Source: Chamaea fasciata (Eukaryota; Chordata; Aves; Passeriformes; Sylviidae). From it: a DNA stretch of 64,000 bases. Positions within the stretch are counted from its first letter, which is position 1, and each line of letters starts with the position of its first letter. A program made the position numbers and the translations under genes. The stretch lies in the NCBI GenBank assembly GCA_029207755.1, contig JARCOQ010000006.1:68546093-68610092 (forward strand), read 5' to 3'. Below are positions 1-14,149 of this stretch, one piece after another. The notes beneath the pieces were generated by a model, which saw nothing but the letters and a program-made list of their open reading frames with translations, searched no databases and had not been told where the DNA came from.

Positions 1-779
1 TCGTTGTCCAGAATCTATATAAATTGAGGTAAAAAAATAAACTCCCCTCTTTTTTGCCCTGACAACTAACTGTGTCCATATCCTTCATTTCGTGTCCTAT
101 AGCAACATTATTTTTCTAAGCCTAGTGACATTACGGCCTCAGTGTCAACAGCAGAAACACTTCAGGCTCCTCACTGGCACCAGATCACAAGGCAGGTAAG
201 CCAGATGTCGTATCACCACAAGCTTTTTCATTTCCATTTTAAGCTAATTTGGTTTGTTTCTTTTTTTACTGAACTGTTTCCAATTCAGTTTTCCTACTGC
301 CTGGACAACTTTGAGCCACCCCTCAGCACTTTCTCCTTGTGTCCAAGTTCTGGTTTGAGGGAACATTTCCCAGTAACAGCTTATTTCAGTGTGCTAACAC
401 AAATATGTTAACTAGCTCTTGTTTCTGTACAGACAGCAAACAACAGGCTGTTGCATTGGTGGCCTTACTTAGGCAAAAAGGGCTTTGGGATTCTGTGGTA
501 TTTTCACCTTTCAACTTAACTACTTGATCCAAACAGTCCCAGAACACCTCCAAGTCATTGCAGGGGCCCTTCAGTCTGGTGGCTGCTGTCATAGCTTCCT
601 CCCTTCTCATAGGATACTCATGGAGTTGACCAAAATAGAGGTCAGGGGACAGACCTCAGCTGGCTCTGCACTGGGTCCGGACTGGCTGCAGCCACCAACA
701 GGGCTGATGACAAATGAGAAGCCAGGCTTCCAGCTGAATTTCAGTTTAGTTATTTTTGTTTTAATGTATGTGTGAATCA
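1..779. other. Noncoding, no feature recognised
   Basis: Short overlapping open frames occur on both strands, but none has splice signals, codon-position bias or a recognisable protein motif. A CAG/GTAAGC sequence near 195 resembles a splice donor on the plus strand, but no matching exon is evident upstream. I see no repeat family here. Confidence 0.5.
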
Positions 780-985
780 ATTAATCCTGTCATAGAAGGG
801 CATCGTAAACTGTGTGCCAGAGTTAATGAGTCAGACATTATCACATCATTACACCAGCTGGCATAATGTAGCATGTGTTGTTTGTCATAATATACACTGC
901 CACGCTTAACAACCATTAATTGTTTACACGAGCAGTCATATTTTTCTTAAAGAACCTTCAGTGACTGGGTAATATTTTGAAAGCT
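780..985. promoter_or_regulatory. Possible conserved noncoding element
   Basis: An AT-rich block with closely packed recognisable transcription-factor words. It has an AP-1 site TGAGTCA at 827-833, an ATTAAT homeodomain-type core, and a forkhead-type TGTTTAC at 921-927. It contains no simple repeat and no transposon similarity that I recognise. Such composition is typical of vertebrate conserved noncoding elements, but conservation itself cannot be seen from one sequence, so this is an inference. Confidence 0.2.
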
Positions 986-1028
986 TCTTAAGCAAGTAAC
1001 TCTTACAAGAGAAAGATAATACAAATCA

Positions 1029-1042
1029 CCCCCCCCCCCCCC
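1029..1042. repeat. Poly-C homopolymer (14)
   Basis: An uninterrupted run of 14 cytosines. It is the first of three long C runs in the window; the others are at 20642 and 26121. Confidence 0.95.
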
Positions 1043-1859
1043 TTGTGGAGCTAAACATGTTGAATTTACACATAATAACAGTTATATCTCCCTCATTAAA
1101 AAACTGAAAAACAACTGCAATCCAGTTCCAGCCAGGTCCCAGAACTCGAAGTCCACTGGGCAACGCTGCCATAAATACTAACAGAGGTGATGCCCAAGTC
1201 TGCTCTGTTCTTCCTTTGCTTGGGCAGAGCACTGAGCACCAAGTCTGAGCCTGTTTTCCTCCTCTTGGTAGGAGAGAAGAGGATGGCAGCCAAAGCCTCA
1301 CCAGCATAATGCTGATACTACACCAGAGCCCAAGCTGCACTTTGGAATAAGTGGCTATGAACTTGCACTGCCTGACAGAGACGCTGGTGGCTTCCTGTCA
1401 CTCCTTGCATCCATCACCTGTGTTTGTCAGGTGAAAACACAACAATCAGTCTTACTTTATCATAATAGTTTGGCTGTGAGTATTTTCTTGGCTGACTAAA
1501 GACAACATTTGGACACTCTCAGCAACAAATCCAGGTTTACCAGCTTTCTGTGAATTGCATTCAGTCTGCTTCTGGCCAGATTTGTTGGCCATATGGCTTC
1601 CCAAAGCCAAAGGCTAATAACATGTTTTAGGCTGAAATGACTACAGCAGCCAGGAACAGTGAATGCGACCCACAGGTTCCCCGTATGTCCACTCACACAC
1701 ACATACACACAAAAATTTTTGTTACAGTGCAGCTCTGCTTTTAAACAAACACCCGTGTGACACCGGCAAGGCAGTGAGAAAACAACAGCAGTAATCCGCT
1801 GTTGTGGAAAGTAACACCAGCTATAGGGAAGCCTGAAATAATAAAGGCAAGGTCCTTTT

Positions 1860-1923
1860 ATTTAAATAAACATAACAAACAAACACAAGCAACAACAACA
1901 ACAAAACAAATAAAAAACCCCAC
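1860..1923. repeat. A/C-rich low-complexity tract
   Basis: A stretch almost free of G and T, built of AAC and AAAC units including a short (CAA)n run. It ends in A-rich sequence followed by CCCC. It creates a spurious hydrophobic open frame on the opposite strand. Confidence 0.85.
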
Positions 1924-4900
1924 ACAGAAATATGGAGTATTAATACCTCAAACAACCTTAATGTACTGTTAGTTTCATTTAAGACACTCATGATTCCAAG
2001 AAGTGCTAAAAACAACAGATGCTGCTCTTTTGATGGGAAACATACAATCCTGTTCACTCACCTTATGGAATTCACTGTCACCATCCTCTGCTCTGCCACA
2101 GGAAGGGAAGATGAGTGCCACAGATGTGGATAAGAAGACATGGTGCAGCAGCAATCTCTGACATTTAAACCCTGTGAGCCACTTGGCTCATGCCCATGGC
2201 AGCAGAGAAAGGGCTGTGCGTACTTCACCATCTCAATTCCCACCTGCGTGAGCCCTGATTCCACAGAGCACCGGCACCCACATTCATCTTCCAGCACCTC
2301 AGTGCTGCACCCCAGTCACACCCAGTCAAAGCCCGCCCAGAGCACCCAGAGTTACCTCCTGCTCACACCTTTCAAGCCTCTAGCCAACTTGCAGAGTTCA
2401 CAATTTATTCCTCTCTACCACCCTTCCGGGTCTTCTATCTTAGCACTAACTGTAATTAGTTTTATAGTGAGTGTTATTTTCTTTTTGCCAAGCAGAAAAT
2501 CAATACCCTGCTCCACAGACATAAACACTGACTAACCTGTGTTTAGGTAAAACCAGTTGTTCCTGGGTCAGCATCAGTGTGTAACACCTTCTTGTATCAA
2601 GCCTAACCTCCTAGGCCGTACTCTAGACAATTTGGTCTCACGTGGACATCCTCCTGCAATTTGCCTGCAGCATTTCCCCAGCCTCACAAGGGACCCCCTT
2701 AGCCAGCAGTCAGAAAGTTGTTCAGGAATAAGCAAAGAGAGGCCCAAATGATATTGACCTGCACAGCTTTGAGACATGTGGGGGAAGAGGCTCCAAGCAT
2801 TTATCACACCTGCTATGTCTGAGGATATATCAAACCCAGATGAAATAAAAAAGGATTCTTATTTTCCTAATGAAATTTAAGCCTAGGAAAAGTCAGATCA
2901 GTATCCCCCTCCTAGTCTATCTCAAAGGAATGATTTTACCTCTTAGTTGGACTTAGGGTAATTGTACAAAGGCTTCCAATCTCTGAAATCTGTAATGAAA
3001 TTTGTAATCCTGACCTGCTGGATATGAGCTATACAATTACTTGGAGTATATTTAGAGCAAATAATCCATTCCCTCAAAGCTCCAAACATTCATGGCTGTG
3101 GAGTACGGCCCTGACCAAGGGTCTGCATTATAATTACTTGTGCAACAAGGTGAAGGCCACGTCTGACTCTCACTAAGCCCTTTAGGAGAGCTCATCTGCC
3201 CTTCTGACAGTGTTTGAGACATATTAAGTCTTTGCTGAATCAATATCTATTGTGCAGGAGCAAAAAACAGTGAGATTAAAAAAAAAAATCCAAACAAATC
3301 CAGTCATTACAAATGAATACAGAATAACCCATAACCACACTGAGCAGGCAGCAAAACCCATCAATATGGTTCACTTCTGTAAGCTCAAACCATCAGAGAA
3401 AAGGTTCATCAGATATGTTGATGAATACTGTTGGAATCACAGCTGTAAATAACCCCTGAATTATGAAGCTCACTCAGAAGGTCAGTGGAGCAGAGGCACT
3501 CAGATCCCACAGCAGCCTCCCCTGACCTCCAAGGTCAGCAGAGTGGGCCTTTATGTGTTTGCTTAACTTGAATCTGTGCTGAAGTTGCATAAAATGGAAA
3601 AAGGCTTCATCCTATCTGTAAAGTTACCCAGATTCAGAAGTTGCTCACTCAGCTATCGCATACAAAAGCCAGCTTGACTCGAAGCATTTTTGACAGGATA
3701 GGTAGTTTGAGACTCAAATGTCTATTAGTTTATCCTTGACAAAAGGACCCAATTGTCTTAATCATACACACTGTTAAACCAAGCAAACATAAACGGCTGC
3801 AATGTAGCACATTCAGAATCCACCCAGTGACACAAATCAGCAAGTCCATTACTGTTTCCTAAGACTGCTTCCTAACCCCCTTCCTCTGACCACCATGCAG
3901 TGACTGAAGCACTTGGAGCCCCAAAGTTTTTCAAGTGTCAGTCATGCTTAATGATCAGGTTTTAAGCCCTCCTTCACTGAGGGTTAAACTAACCAGGTCT
4001 TTTTCTGGATCAGGTCTGGCATTCTCTCCCTGTTGTGAGATCAAACTCTCCTATCAAGATTCAAATGCCTTGTTTTGCAAAGCCTTGCAGAGAAGGAAAC
4101 TTCCCCAGACAGTAATTCTGCATCAGCAGCTCAGCATGGGGAGCGAGGACTGAGGCTGCCCAAGTCTCCCAGACCTCCACAAAGTTCCTGTGCTGCGAAG
4201 CTGGTAACAGATTGTCAGAAAGGGTTAAAGCAGCTGTCCACACGACTCTCCGTGCTCTCCAGAGGGTGGCAAAATGCATTGTTTGGCGTAATGATGACAC
4301 AGATCTGCATGTGTATGTCTTCAATAATTCATGTTGCAGCATGTCTCGCTGTGGGGACAGATGTCAGTGAAATCAGTGACAGCCGATCACGCTGATCCCT
4401 CACATAATCATGGGAGAGCTGATCCCATGGCAACACTGAGCCTTGGAAACCCGCCTGTGGTGCTGATGGGGGGGTGACAAGAGCAGGCAGACACAGCCAC
4501 GTACAACACCTGTGTCTGAAAATATACCAGTGCTCGTGCAGCAGCACCACACATCTCACACTGATCGCACGCTGCGGAGAGGCCAGAATAGCTGCCATGC
4601 ACTGCAGGTGCCATTGAGGGGCTGTGTCACATACACCCCACATGAAGACGAGTCCAAGTCACTCTGACAACTTGCATGAGCCCTGCACAAGGGCTTGAAA
4701 ACAAACCAGTTGTTTCCTGTTTTTTCCCTCCTTGAATGCTTTGATTCCTAATCGATTCACCATCTCCAGTTGGGTCTGCCCCATTTCATGTTGTATTAGG
4801 CTGCTCCAATGTCCCAGCCACTGACAGGAGAGAGCAAATTGCAGTTGTATCCACCAAAGAACATGGATATAATCCCCCTGGGAGAGAAAGTGAATCAGTG

Positions 4901-5090
4901 CTAATTAGAATGATTGGATCTCTTCATCTTGTTTGAAAAATCTATTGTTGTCAGACAAAAAAAAAGCACATTCTTCTCAGCATTAAATCCTACCTGTTTT
5001 ACTCAAATGCCTCATCCAAATTGTTCCACGTCCTTTCTTTAGATATTTAAGAGTGCCATCTAATTAATTTTTTATGGTGGAGAGGGTTTC

Positions 5091-5152
5091 AGTTTGTTTT
5101 GTTTGGGCTTTTTGGGGTTTTGTTTTGTTGTTGTTGTTTTGGTTTGTTTTTC
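5091..5152. repeat. T/G-rich low-complexity tract
   Basis: GTTTT and GTT units with almost no A or C. It is the reverse-strand counterpart of the A/C tracts found elsewhere in the window. Confidence 0.85.
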
Positions 5153-7157
5153 AAAATACAGAGATACACAGCTCACTTAGGTCAGCTTTCTAGGTCTCTC
5201 TTTGCTGGATGGATTTCTGTACCTGTGTTTGAAGCAGCAGTTAAGCAAATCTACAGCTAACTTAAGCAAGCATATTACTCTTCCATCATTGGCAGATCTC
5301 ACGATGCACTGACTTACACCAGAAAAATGAGAGTTTAAGGGAGGGATAACATTTTTGCTTTTAAGGCACCAACTTAAAAGCCCAAGTGAAACCTGTCTCA
5401 GTCATATGTGAGAACAGGACATCTCTTTACATGTGTGCACATATCGGCTTTTTGTCAAGTGACACAGACACAATGCCAGGACCACAAACTGGACTCTAGG
5501 GTCAGGTATTCCCAGTTCACAGAGCAGTGTGTTCTACATGTTTGTCTCTCAATCACATTCTTCCCCAGCAATGTCAGTGCCAGCAGAAACCTCATCTAAG
5601 ATCAGTGGATTTAAAAAAGGACATTAATTCCTCATTATACTCTGATCAGATTGTTTTCAAGGCAACATCCTGAGTCAAAGTACCTCATCAGAGCTGCCAT
5701 GCATACTGTCGTTTAATATCATGTGCCATTTTTCTTGGGAAGGTGCATTTATATAAACATTTCTAATCACAGCCCTGTAAAGAGACACAGTATAATAATT
5801 TATGACTTTTAGGTAATACGTCATATGAATCTTAACATATGCCATTACACTGTATGATGACAATCTTGGCTCTTCCAAGGGAACCTGGAAAACATCCAGT
5901 GAGATGTGAATGAGCCAAAGGCAATAGAGAACCATATCCACGCTAATCCAGGTTTACACCTTTCATTCAGCACTCCAAGCTTCCACCAGATGGTTTTGCA
6001 CAGAAGTATTAATGCCAGGAATCACTGTACAGCCAGTTTTCAGAAGGTTTCTGATGTGAAAATAATCCTGATAAATGGCACCACCAAGCCAAAGGTGCAA
6101 CAAATGGTCTGAAGTCTTTAGAAGAAGGTGCCAAAGGTGCCCAAAGGTGACTTTAGATCTTTGCCCTTCCAGATCACTGCTCACTCATTTTGCAAGGGGA
6201 CTTAAAGGCAGGTTCCTTGTCTAATGTACAGCCATTACACCCATACAAGGATAACCACAGACCGATTCTGGAATGACGTTTTCAAGCTCCAGGGTCCTGG
6301 GCTCCACAAAAGCTTGATGAAATTTGCATTGATAACTGAACTTCCTCAGATGACCCCAAAGGCCTTCCATCCAAGTTTTGAGGATACCATAGTGAGCAAA
6401 ATGCTAGTGTCAATGAATCAGAGTAATGTACTGAGATTTCAGAGAACTATAAACAGCTGATGTCGAAATAAAATCACCCCACTATGAACCTGATGCCCCA
6501 ATCACCTTCTTGCACCATGGTATGGGAGTGTGAACATTGAGTCAGTCACCAAAAGTGGAGCTAGCAGACAGGGGTGTATTGTCACTTCTACTGCACTTAT
6601 CTTTCTCCTTATGTATGAAATGCTGCCTGGAAGCTTAAATAAGCACCCACAGTGAAGTGTTTTATCCAAGGTCACCTACAAAGTCTTCACCTGCATCAAC
6701 AGACAGCATCTGGCACAATCTCCATCTCCACAAACTGTTAAAAACTGCACAAGTAAAAACGTCAGAGCTATTGCTGCTGAAAGGTAATTCCCGTCCCAGA
6801 ACTGGCCATCCCCACCCCAGTTTGCCTACAGACTGGAGTAATGCTTGAGGATGGGGTTTTCTTGTGGAGGGGTGGCGATGGCACTTGGTGTTCTGGTACT
6901 CTGGCATGAGTGAGGGGATTCTGCAGGAACCCATCCCATGCCAGGAATGCGTTTTACAACCGTCTCTGCCTCAGCATTCCTGTTTGCTCCATACTGTCAT
7001 GTGCTTCAAGTCACACAAGGTTCTCTTTGTGTGAGGTATCTCAAAACAGCATCTCCCTACTCTTTAGTGCTGCAGCCATAGGGGAAATGCCCCTCATGTA
7101 ACACATACCAACAGCACATATGTCAGCTTTTTACTTCCTAAAAAACCAAAAGCCCAC

Positions 7158-7175
7158 TTTTTTTTTTTTTTTTTT
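7158..7175. repeat. Poly-T homopolymer (18)
   Basis: Eighteen consecutive T residues followed by CCCC. No retroposon body was recognised on either side. Confidence 0.95.
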
Positions 7176-8234
7176 CCCCTCTCCACAGCAGCATATGCAT
7201 GATGAGCCAGCTGTCAGGGACATACCATTTTCAGCTTCCTGCCGTGCAAGTAGGTTCAACAAAACAGCATATTGCCACATTGTTCCAGGAGTGTGAGGAG
7301 AAGAAAGGAAAGGTTTAACTTTTCCTGTTAGCTTTCAGTTCCTTTGTAGCAGACATGGCTCCATCAGACACAATGGCTTTGTTACAGCACGTTTCAGGCA
7401 GGGCTCAAGCGTTGAATATTCAGCAGAGCTCCAGGCTAACAATTCTGTTGCAGCTAGGTTTCTTGTCTTCCAGGAAGCCCTTGACAAAGGTCACAAACAA
7501 TTTGCTCGTTCCTCTTATTAAAATAAAGATGGAAAGCATTGATGATAGCTCTGCCCAGCAGCTAACTTCATCATCTGTAGCAGTTCCAACATATGCTTGT
7601 GAGATAATGAAAAATATAGCATTAAATACAGTGGCAGATTGAATCTTGTTTCAGGGTAAATATAGTAAGTCATTTTTTTTTCCTCCTCATTTCCTCAGAA
7701 CCTGTTTAGCATTAGACTGTTAATATCATCACTGATACATGACAAAACCATTGCATAATACACTGCATTAGAAGCCAGCCCCCCGATAAAAGTGAGCAAT
7801 GACAAAGTGTGAACATTACTAAGGCACTGATAGTAATAAAGTGCTCCAAGCCAGCCCTCTTCCGGATGTTTCCATTCACACACCTTCAAAGAACAGGGCT
7901 ATGGGCCAGGCTGTGCACCTCAGTCTCCCACCTGCCAAGTCATGTGCAAGACAGAATCCCTTCAGGCTCCCTTCTGTCCAGGTCCTGCAGCTCCACCCAC
8001 GTCCTTGGCCATGAGGGTGGGCACTGCTGCCCTGCTCACTGACAAATCTTTCCTCAACTTGTTTTCTTGTCAACACAGAAGGCAGCTGATTTATCTTCTC
8101 CAAGGAAACTTGAGAGACTTTGCAGACAAACACATCTTGCAGAGAACTGCTCATACAAATTCTCCAGATGCTTCACTGCTGCCCTGCAATATTCCTCTCC
8201 AGACATCTCTCCTGACCTGGGCCCATCTGAACAG
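7176..8234. other. Noncoding, no feature recognised
   Basis: Single-copy sequence leading into the protein-like minus-strand patch that follows. Nothing else is supportable. Confidence 0.45.
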
Positions 8235-8434
8235 TCAAAGGCCTTTTGCCTGCAGAAAATCCTTGAGCACATCATCACACCTCTCATTATAGTCAACAAT
8301 TCCAACAAACATCTCCAGACAGCGCACGGTAGCTCCCTTCTGACCTTCATGAGAAGTGGCAGTTCTGCCACATAAGCCAGGTAAGGCAGCAGAGTGCTGA
8401 CCAGCATGTCACCTTCGTTCCTATTGCGGGACAT
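8235..8434 (-). pseudogene. Protein-like, frame-shifted minus-strand patch
   Basis: On the minus strand, two frames read like protein and overlap in the middle. One frame opens from an ATG at 8434 and gives LVSTLLPYLAYVAELPLLM. About 20 codons in, a different frame becomes the better one: it contains CLEMFVGIVDYNERCDDVLK and ends at TGA 8237-8235. Its codons are rich in purine-first, pyrimidine-last triplets. After that stop the first frame again looks protein-like (EEYCRAAVKHLENLYEQF). This pattern fits a coding fragment decayed by frameshifts, or one exon flanked by chance open sequence. The helical, leucine-rich character suggests an alpha-helical repeat protein, but I do not recognise the family. 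It could also be coincidence. Confidence 0.22.
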
Positions 8435-9772
8435 TGTGCACTGCCATTCCCACTGCGCTGCTGAGGGTGCAGCTCAGACAGCACGCACACCTGAGAGAGA
8501 TGCCAGACACCAAACAAGTCCATAAGGCCAATATTCCAAGTAGGCACCACTTTTTCCCGGTTTGCAGGTGGCACAGTGCTGTTTGTGAGCCACCTTTCCT
8601 AAAGATATACTCCACCTACCCTTACATGTAACTACGTCTTTACATAGTTTCTGCACTATGGACATTTACCCTGATGTCTGCATCTTAAATCCTGATACTG
8701 ACTGCCTTGTCTATTTCCTCCCAATTAAACCAATGTCAGCTCTGGGGCTTGAAGAAGCCAAACCTATGTCCCTTAATGGCAGATCTGCAAGAACCATGCA
8801 CAACCATGTTTAATGAAACTCTAGCGTTTTAAACGAGTGGTCAGTTCATTACTATTTTAGACTGTTCTAAATACCCCAAGTCTATGGCTAGATTTTTCTA
8901 GTGATGTTACAGCGAGAAAAATAAATTTCTTGGAAATCGCTTGAAGCTGTTTTAGTCAAGAAGCCAAGGACTTAGAGACATGTACAGATCCCTGCAATTT
9001 CCATTCCCATTGCTGTTACCAGCATCATGCAGCTGTCCTGCTGTCCATTCACATAAAATGAGAAATTAGGAAATCAATTTGCCCATACTGCCGCTGGAAA
9101 AATTGAGACTCAGAAGATTGAGGTGCCAAGGTGGAAGAGCTGTTAGAAGCACTTAGGCACAACCAGGCATCAGCTGGGACAGGGACACACAGGCATCATA
9201 GCCAGTGGTTCTGGGCTCTGAAGACAATCACCCAGAGAGAGAAACCCCAGGCAGAAGGAGGAAGGCAAGAAGGAAAGACAGGAAAGAAGGCAAGCCCAGT
9301 TCACAATGCCACGTGCAGATTGAGCTGTTTGGCGTTCCCAGCTGACGTACCTATCTTACTGATGCACACAGCTTGACACTGAGCAGTGTTAGAGCCCCCA
9401 AGTGTCCCACGGCAGCTGCACAGGGCAGGTGGGTCAATGCAATGTTCTAACACCAATGAACTGCCCCTTGCCTGAGCCTGGCTATCTCTGAACAGCAGAG
9501 CCCATCTCCTGTGGTACAGGGAATTTTTCTAACCATGAGCCGTTTATACACATTTCCCTGTGTGCCCATTCCCTCTCTCAGCTCCAACAGCTCATTGCCC
9601 TGACATACTCCTGACAGATGCCATCACACACAGCTAACCAAGCTGCTCTTTCCAGCCTTGTCTCTTGAGATGGGCACTGCTGCCCTCTTTCCTCATCTGA
9701 CATTGTTGCCATCATCTTTTCTGTCCCTTGCACAGTGTTTCCCTGCCTTTATGTGAAATAACAAAAATAGAT

Positions 9773-9901
9773 ATTGGGAAAAAAAGGCAAACAACCTCCC
9801 CCCACGCCCAACTGAAACAAAAAACCCCACAAACAAACAAACAAACCAAAAAACCCTCTCCAACTCCCACACCAAAAATCACCACCACAACAAAACAACC
9901 T
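9773..9901. repeat. A/C-rich low-complexity tract
   Basis: About 130 bases made almost only of A and C, including a short (AAAC)n run around 9830-9845. It produces overlapping lysine- and threonine-rich or valine- and phenylalanine-rich false open frames. Confidence 0.85.
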
Positions 9902-12394
9902 AAGGTAACATGATAAAAAGCAGTATGGCTGGATTTCAGCACTTTTCTAAACCTTTTGAACAGTATTTACACTAAGAGAAGCAACAGCTTTTAAGTTACT
10001 TGATACAAAACACCACTGTAAAGTGAGCCAGAGTGCTGTGGACCAGCCACGCAAGAGCAGCAGGAGTTCCAGGTGTAGGTACCCTCATGGTGTTTTCTCA
10101 GCCCATTCCAGGTACATGCTTGCACCAATGCTGCAAACTACCAGAACCCAACCAGTACCTGGGCACCTGTGGATAAGCATTACCTGACTAAGCCCAGGTC
10201 AGAATACCCTCACATACATCTCTGCTCTCCTTGTAACCTTTCCAAGAGCCTCAGGGAAGAAGGCTGACACGAGGGGGAATGAAGGACTGGCCAAGCCAGA
10301 GTGACAGGGCAATCACACAATCATCATTAAGGTGATAATCTATGGCAGGCTGCTGCTTAGACACCCCTCCTATCAACAGCTGGACACTGACCTCACACAA
10401 CTTCACAAGTTCTTTTTCCAAACATTATTTCAGATGTTTCCATCCCTTTAAAGCCACTCCTGTTTATAGCTAAGTAGGTAATTTGCCATCCCCACCTGCT
10501 ATGTAAATTGATTAATCACAGGCAAACAGAAGGCTGGTTCCCATGCCGAGGAGGAAGGAAATCAGTATCAACTGCTCTTTGTGGCACTTGGGTTCCACAA
10601 AACTTCCACCAAAGCTCAACCTTCAACCCGTGCTCCAGGTTCAAACATAACTGCCCTTGGGCCAAAAGGGAACAATCTTTCAGAAAGCTTTTAAACTCCC
10701 TGAAAATCACAGCACAAGGAACAGAAAGATTATTTTCTTTATTTCAGCCAAACACAATAAACATTCCATCAGGCACACAGGGCTACACAGATGGTTCCTG
10801 AAGGGAATGGACCATCTTTCAAGGGCCAGTTGCAAAGTGACACCATCACTTTGTCACTCCAGCCTCCCACTTGAGGCAGAGTTGGAAGTTCTTCATAAAG
10901 CAGCATTCTGCAGATGGCAACATTTACACGGGATGTATATCACCTTTAGGGAACCTCAGAGGTTGTACAGCATTAAGGATCTCCCTGGAAGTGTCATCCA
11001 TCACAGGATTGAGGTGAGAAAGTTACGAAGGAACCCTCCCTTGTAGCGAGGCAGTCAAACTTTGTACTTTACCAAGAGGTATGGAAAACTCTCCCAGCAC
11101 GCAGCGAGCCTGGGGATCATCAGGACAACCCCTGAAAGCAGCAGCAGTGTCCTCCCCACCTCCAACAGAATGATTTCACCATTACAGACTCCTCATCTAC
11201 TCCTCACAGTACCCTCTCTGACAAGAGGAAGGCACATCCCTTACCTGATGGCCTCTGTTTTGTCTCAGTTGGGAAGCTAAGTGCTGTTTCCTGACCCCAG
11301 GAACTCTGCAATTGTCAGACAACCACGGGAAACCTGTCAGTGGGGGCCTGGGGTCAGTGGCTCCCCAGCCTAAGAGCACTGGCATGAGACAAGGAAGCTG
11401 CAGTTGGTCACTGCCCAGCAGGGCCCTAAACAAAGCTGTACCTCTGCAGAATTCCATGGGAACTGTGGATCAGTGCCTGGTCCACCACTGTGACTTACAG
11501 AGCCATGAACTTGTGCCAGTAAGACTCTCCTTTGGCAACAAATCTGCAAGGTACTGCCAGTTTTGCTAAAGACAGGAGCCACTGACTGGCTCTCACACCC
11601 TCAGAGTAGAATGAAGACACTTTTCTTCCTCCTTAAGCACTACATACCCAAGCTCACTGATATCCAATTCCACTGAAGCATTTCTGCTGAAAACTTCCAT
11701 TTTATTACACACACAGAGCCCTCCCCATCCAACCTACTGGCAACTGCAGAAACACCTCTACCAACCAGTTACGGCTGGAACACCCCAGCCCAGTGGAAAT
11801 GCTTCCAACTGTTAAACATCGCTCATGGATAACATGCAGCATGCTCAAGGCATGACTCACAGCAGCTGAGGGCCATGTGAGGGTCAGCATGACAGCAAGG
11901 CTTGGGACAGCTGCTGCAGAGCAGCACAACGCCACGGTTCACAGAACCTTTATGAAGGAGAACATTGGCAGTGCCTGTCACACATCATGGCAGCAACAGG
12001 CAAGACAGAAGACTCATCTGACTGACACCTACATGCAAGTATTACACAATCAAACACACACTACCTGTAGAAGACAGTGGGCCCCCTGTTCACTGACACC
12101 CCTAAGTCAAGCACTACCTGCCTCCTAGGTCTGACTAGTTCAGAAGTAAAGCTTTATAATTAATGACTTAAACACAATCTGCCATGAGTAGCAGCATGGC
12201 TGGTCCATATAAGAGACATAAACCTGGCTAAGCTCACTTTCCTACCTTACTCCTCCAAAAGCTGCTTATCCCAAGGCAGCAGCATTCACCTCCTCAGTCT
12301 GCCCTCAGGCAGTAACTCCTTCTTTACATTCTGATACAGCCTCTTCCTCTCTCAGCACCTTGTTCTCCCTTCCCTCCCACTCAGACCATGCAGT

Positions 12395-12462
12395 AAAAAA
12401 AAAAACAATAAAAAAACAATAAAAAAACCAACCAAATCAAAACCCTAGAACAACCACCCACA
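12395..12462. repeat. A-rich low-complexity tract
   Basis: A runs of six to ten bases separated by C or T, including the repeated word CAATAAAAAA. No attached retroposon was recognised. Confidence 0.8.
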
Positions 12463-14149
12463 ATAATCTTTCCATCCCTCCTGCAAGCATGTGTTTATCT
12501 CTTTATTTTTAAATGTTACAGCTTCCCAACATCTGTCTCTGTGTGGTATAATCTTACTGATGAAATATTTCATGTTTTCCTTGAGCCCTCATCAATATGT
12601 CTCTGTGTTATCAGCTTAGCAGATGGAGACACAGAAGGAATAACCTCAGCTTACCTGGGTGATTTCTTCTTAAGTACATACTTTACTCCAGGAGAAGACT
12701 CACAGCTATTTTAGCAATGCAACATGATAGATCTCAGTAGCAAACTAAATTCTCCCTTCTAATGTCACATATTCCCTGCTGCACTGCCACCTTCCCCTAA
12801 GAATCTCCAAGTTCTTCTCACTGAAACCTAGTATTTCCAACCCCATTTCATACAGACTGAGTAACTGAGGGAGATACTGGGGCCACCAAAAAAGCCACCT
12901 GGCTAGCCAGGAGCTGCACCTCCTTTTCCCATATTAGAACCCCACTGGTACTGTTAAATCTCCTCAGCTCTTATCCAAGTGACTGTTCCTTACATTCCTA
13001 AAGAAATAACACCAAGACACCTCTGGGATCTCCAACCTGCTGCAATGCTGTATAGCTGCAATGCTGTACAATGCACATACCCCAAAAAAACCACTTTTCC
13101 CGCTTCATGTTTTGGAGGTTCCTCTCTTCTCCATGTAGGTAAACACTCCAGTGATTATAGTAAGCAAAGAGGTTTCTTTATTACTATCTCACCACCATGG
13201 AACACAGCCTCCAAAAGCCTTCCTTCCCTTTTGGAAGAGGCAGGCTTTGTATTAGCCCTCTGACGTAAGCAAAGACACTTGACCATAACATTTCCCATCA
13301 CCAGACCCTGCTGTGTGTGACTAAAAGGAGGCAGATACAGATTTCACCTTTACCACTTGGCTGTTCCTACAGCACAGAAACACTGCTCTGCACCGAAAAA
13401 AAGCCCTGATCTGAGCAACACTGTGACCCTCATGTCCCGAGCGCTAAGGCAGGTACCAGCCCAGGGCACAGCCTGCAGCCAGAAAGTGTTTGGGAAAAGA
13501 AAAGCCATTCTTTGTATCAGCTCAACAGAGGTTTTGGCCAACTCACCAAATGCCTGTCAGCTCATTCTAACTCCTGGTCTCAACCGTGCATTCAGCGTAG
13601 AAGGAAACTCAAGTACCAAAAAGTACCTGGAATTACTGTAAGGAGGAGGTGCACTGAGCAGAAACAACATTCCAGTACATGCCAGCCCACCTGCCTGCAC
13701 CTCCATGGACATTTACCGTGTCCCCACCACGCCTGCCAGCACGGGGGTTCAGCACCAGCCCCTGCCCCGAGAAGCAGGTCCAGGGGTGCATGGGCAGTGC
13801 TGCTGTGGGGGACCCCAGGTACAGAGTCAGCAGGAACTGAGCCCAATGCACCACAGCTCAGCCCAACACATCACGGAATGAGAGCTCAGCTGAAGGGTTT
13901 TTGCTGTATGTTAGGGCATGCTGGGGGGAGGGTTTCTATTTATTTGGTTTATAATCCTATCTGAATAAAGGTAAACACATAGGGATTATAAATGAAATAA
14001 ATCTGAATCTAGATAGAATGGGGGTGGGAGAAAAAAAATCTCAAGAGGGTCAGGAGATAATGAAGATTATACCTCAATATTGGGATTATAATGTTAGTTC
14101 TTTATTTCAATAAAACTGGATAGAGATCTTTTATATCAGGGACAGAGCT

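Larger units (their letters stand above)
986..7157. other. Noncoding, single-copy
   Basis: About 6 kb of ordinary noncoding sequence interrupted by a poly-C run, an A/C-rich tract near 1.87 kb and a T/G-rich tract near 5.1 kb. A minus-strand AAG/GTGAGT donor-like site lies near 2057-2062, with a pyrimidine-rich AG about 31 bases upstream, but it stands alone. A short repeated word, CCAAAGGTG, appears at 6131-6139 and 6141-6149. No gene was recognised. Confidence 0.5.

Noticed and set aside
2057..2093. Consensus minus-strand donor with an acceptor about 31 bases upstream
   Set aside because: About two such consensus donors are expected by chance in both strands of 64 kb; nothing nearby supports it.
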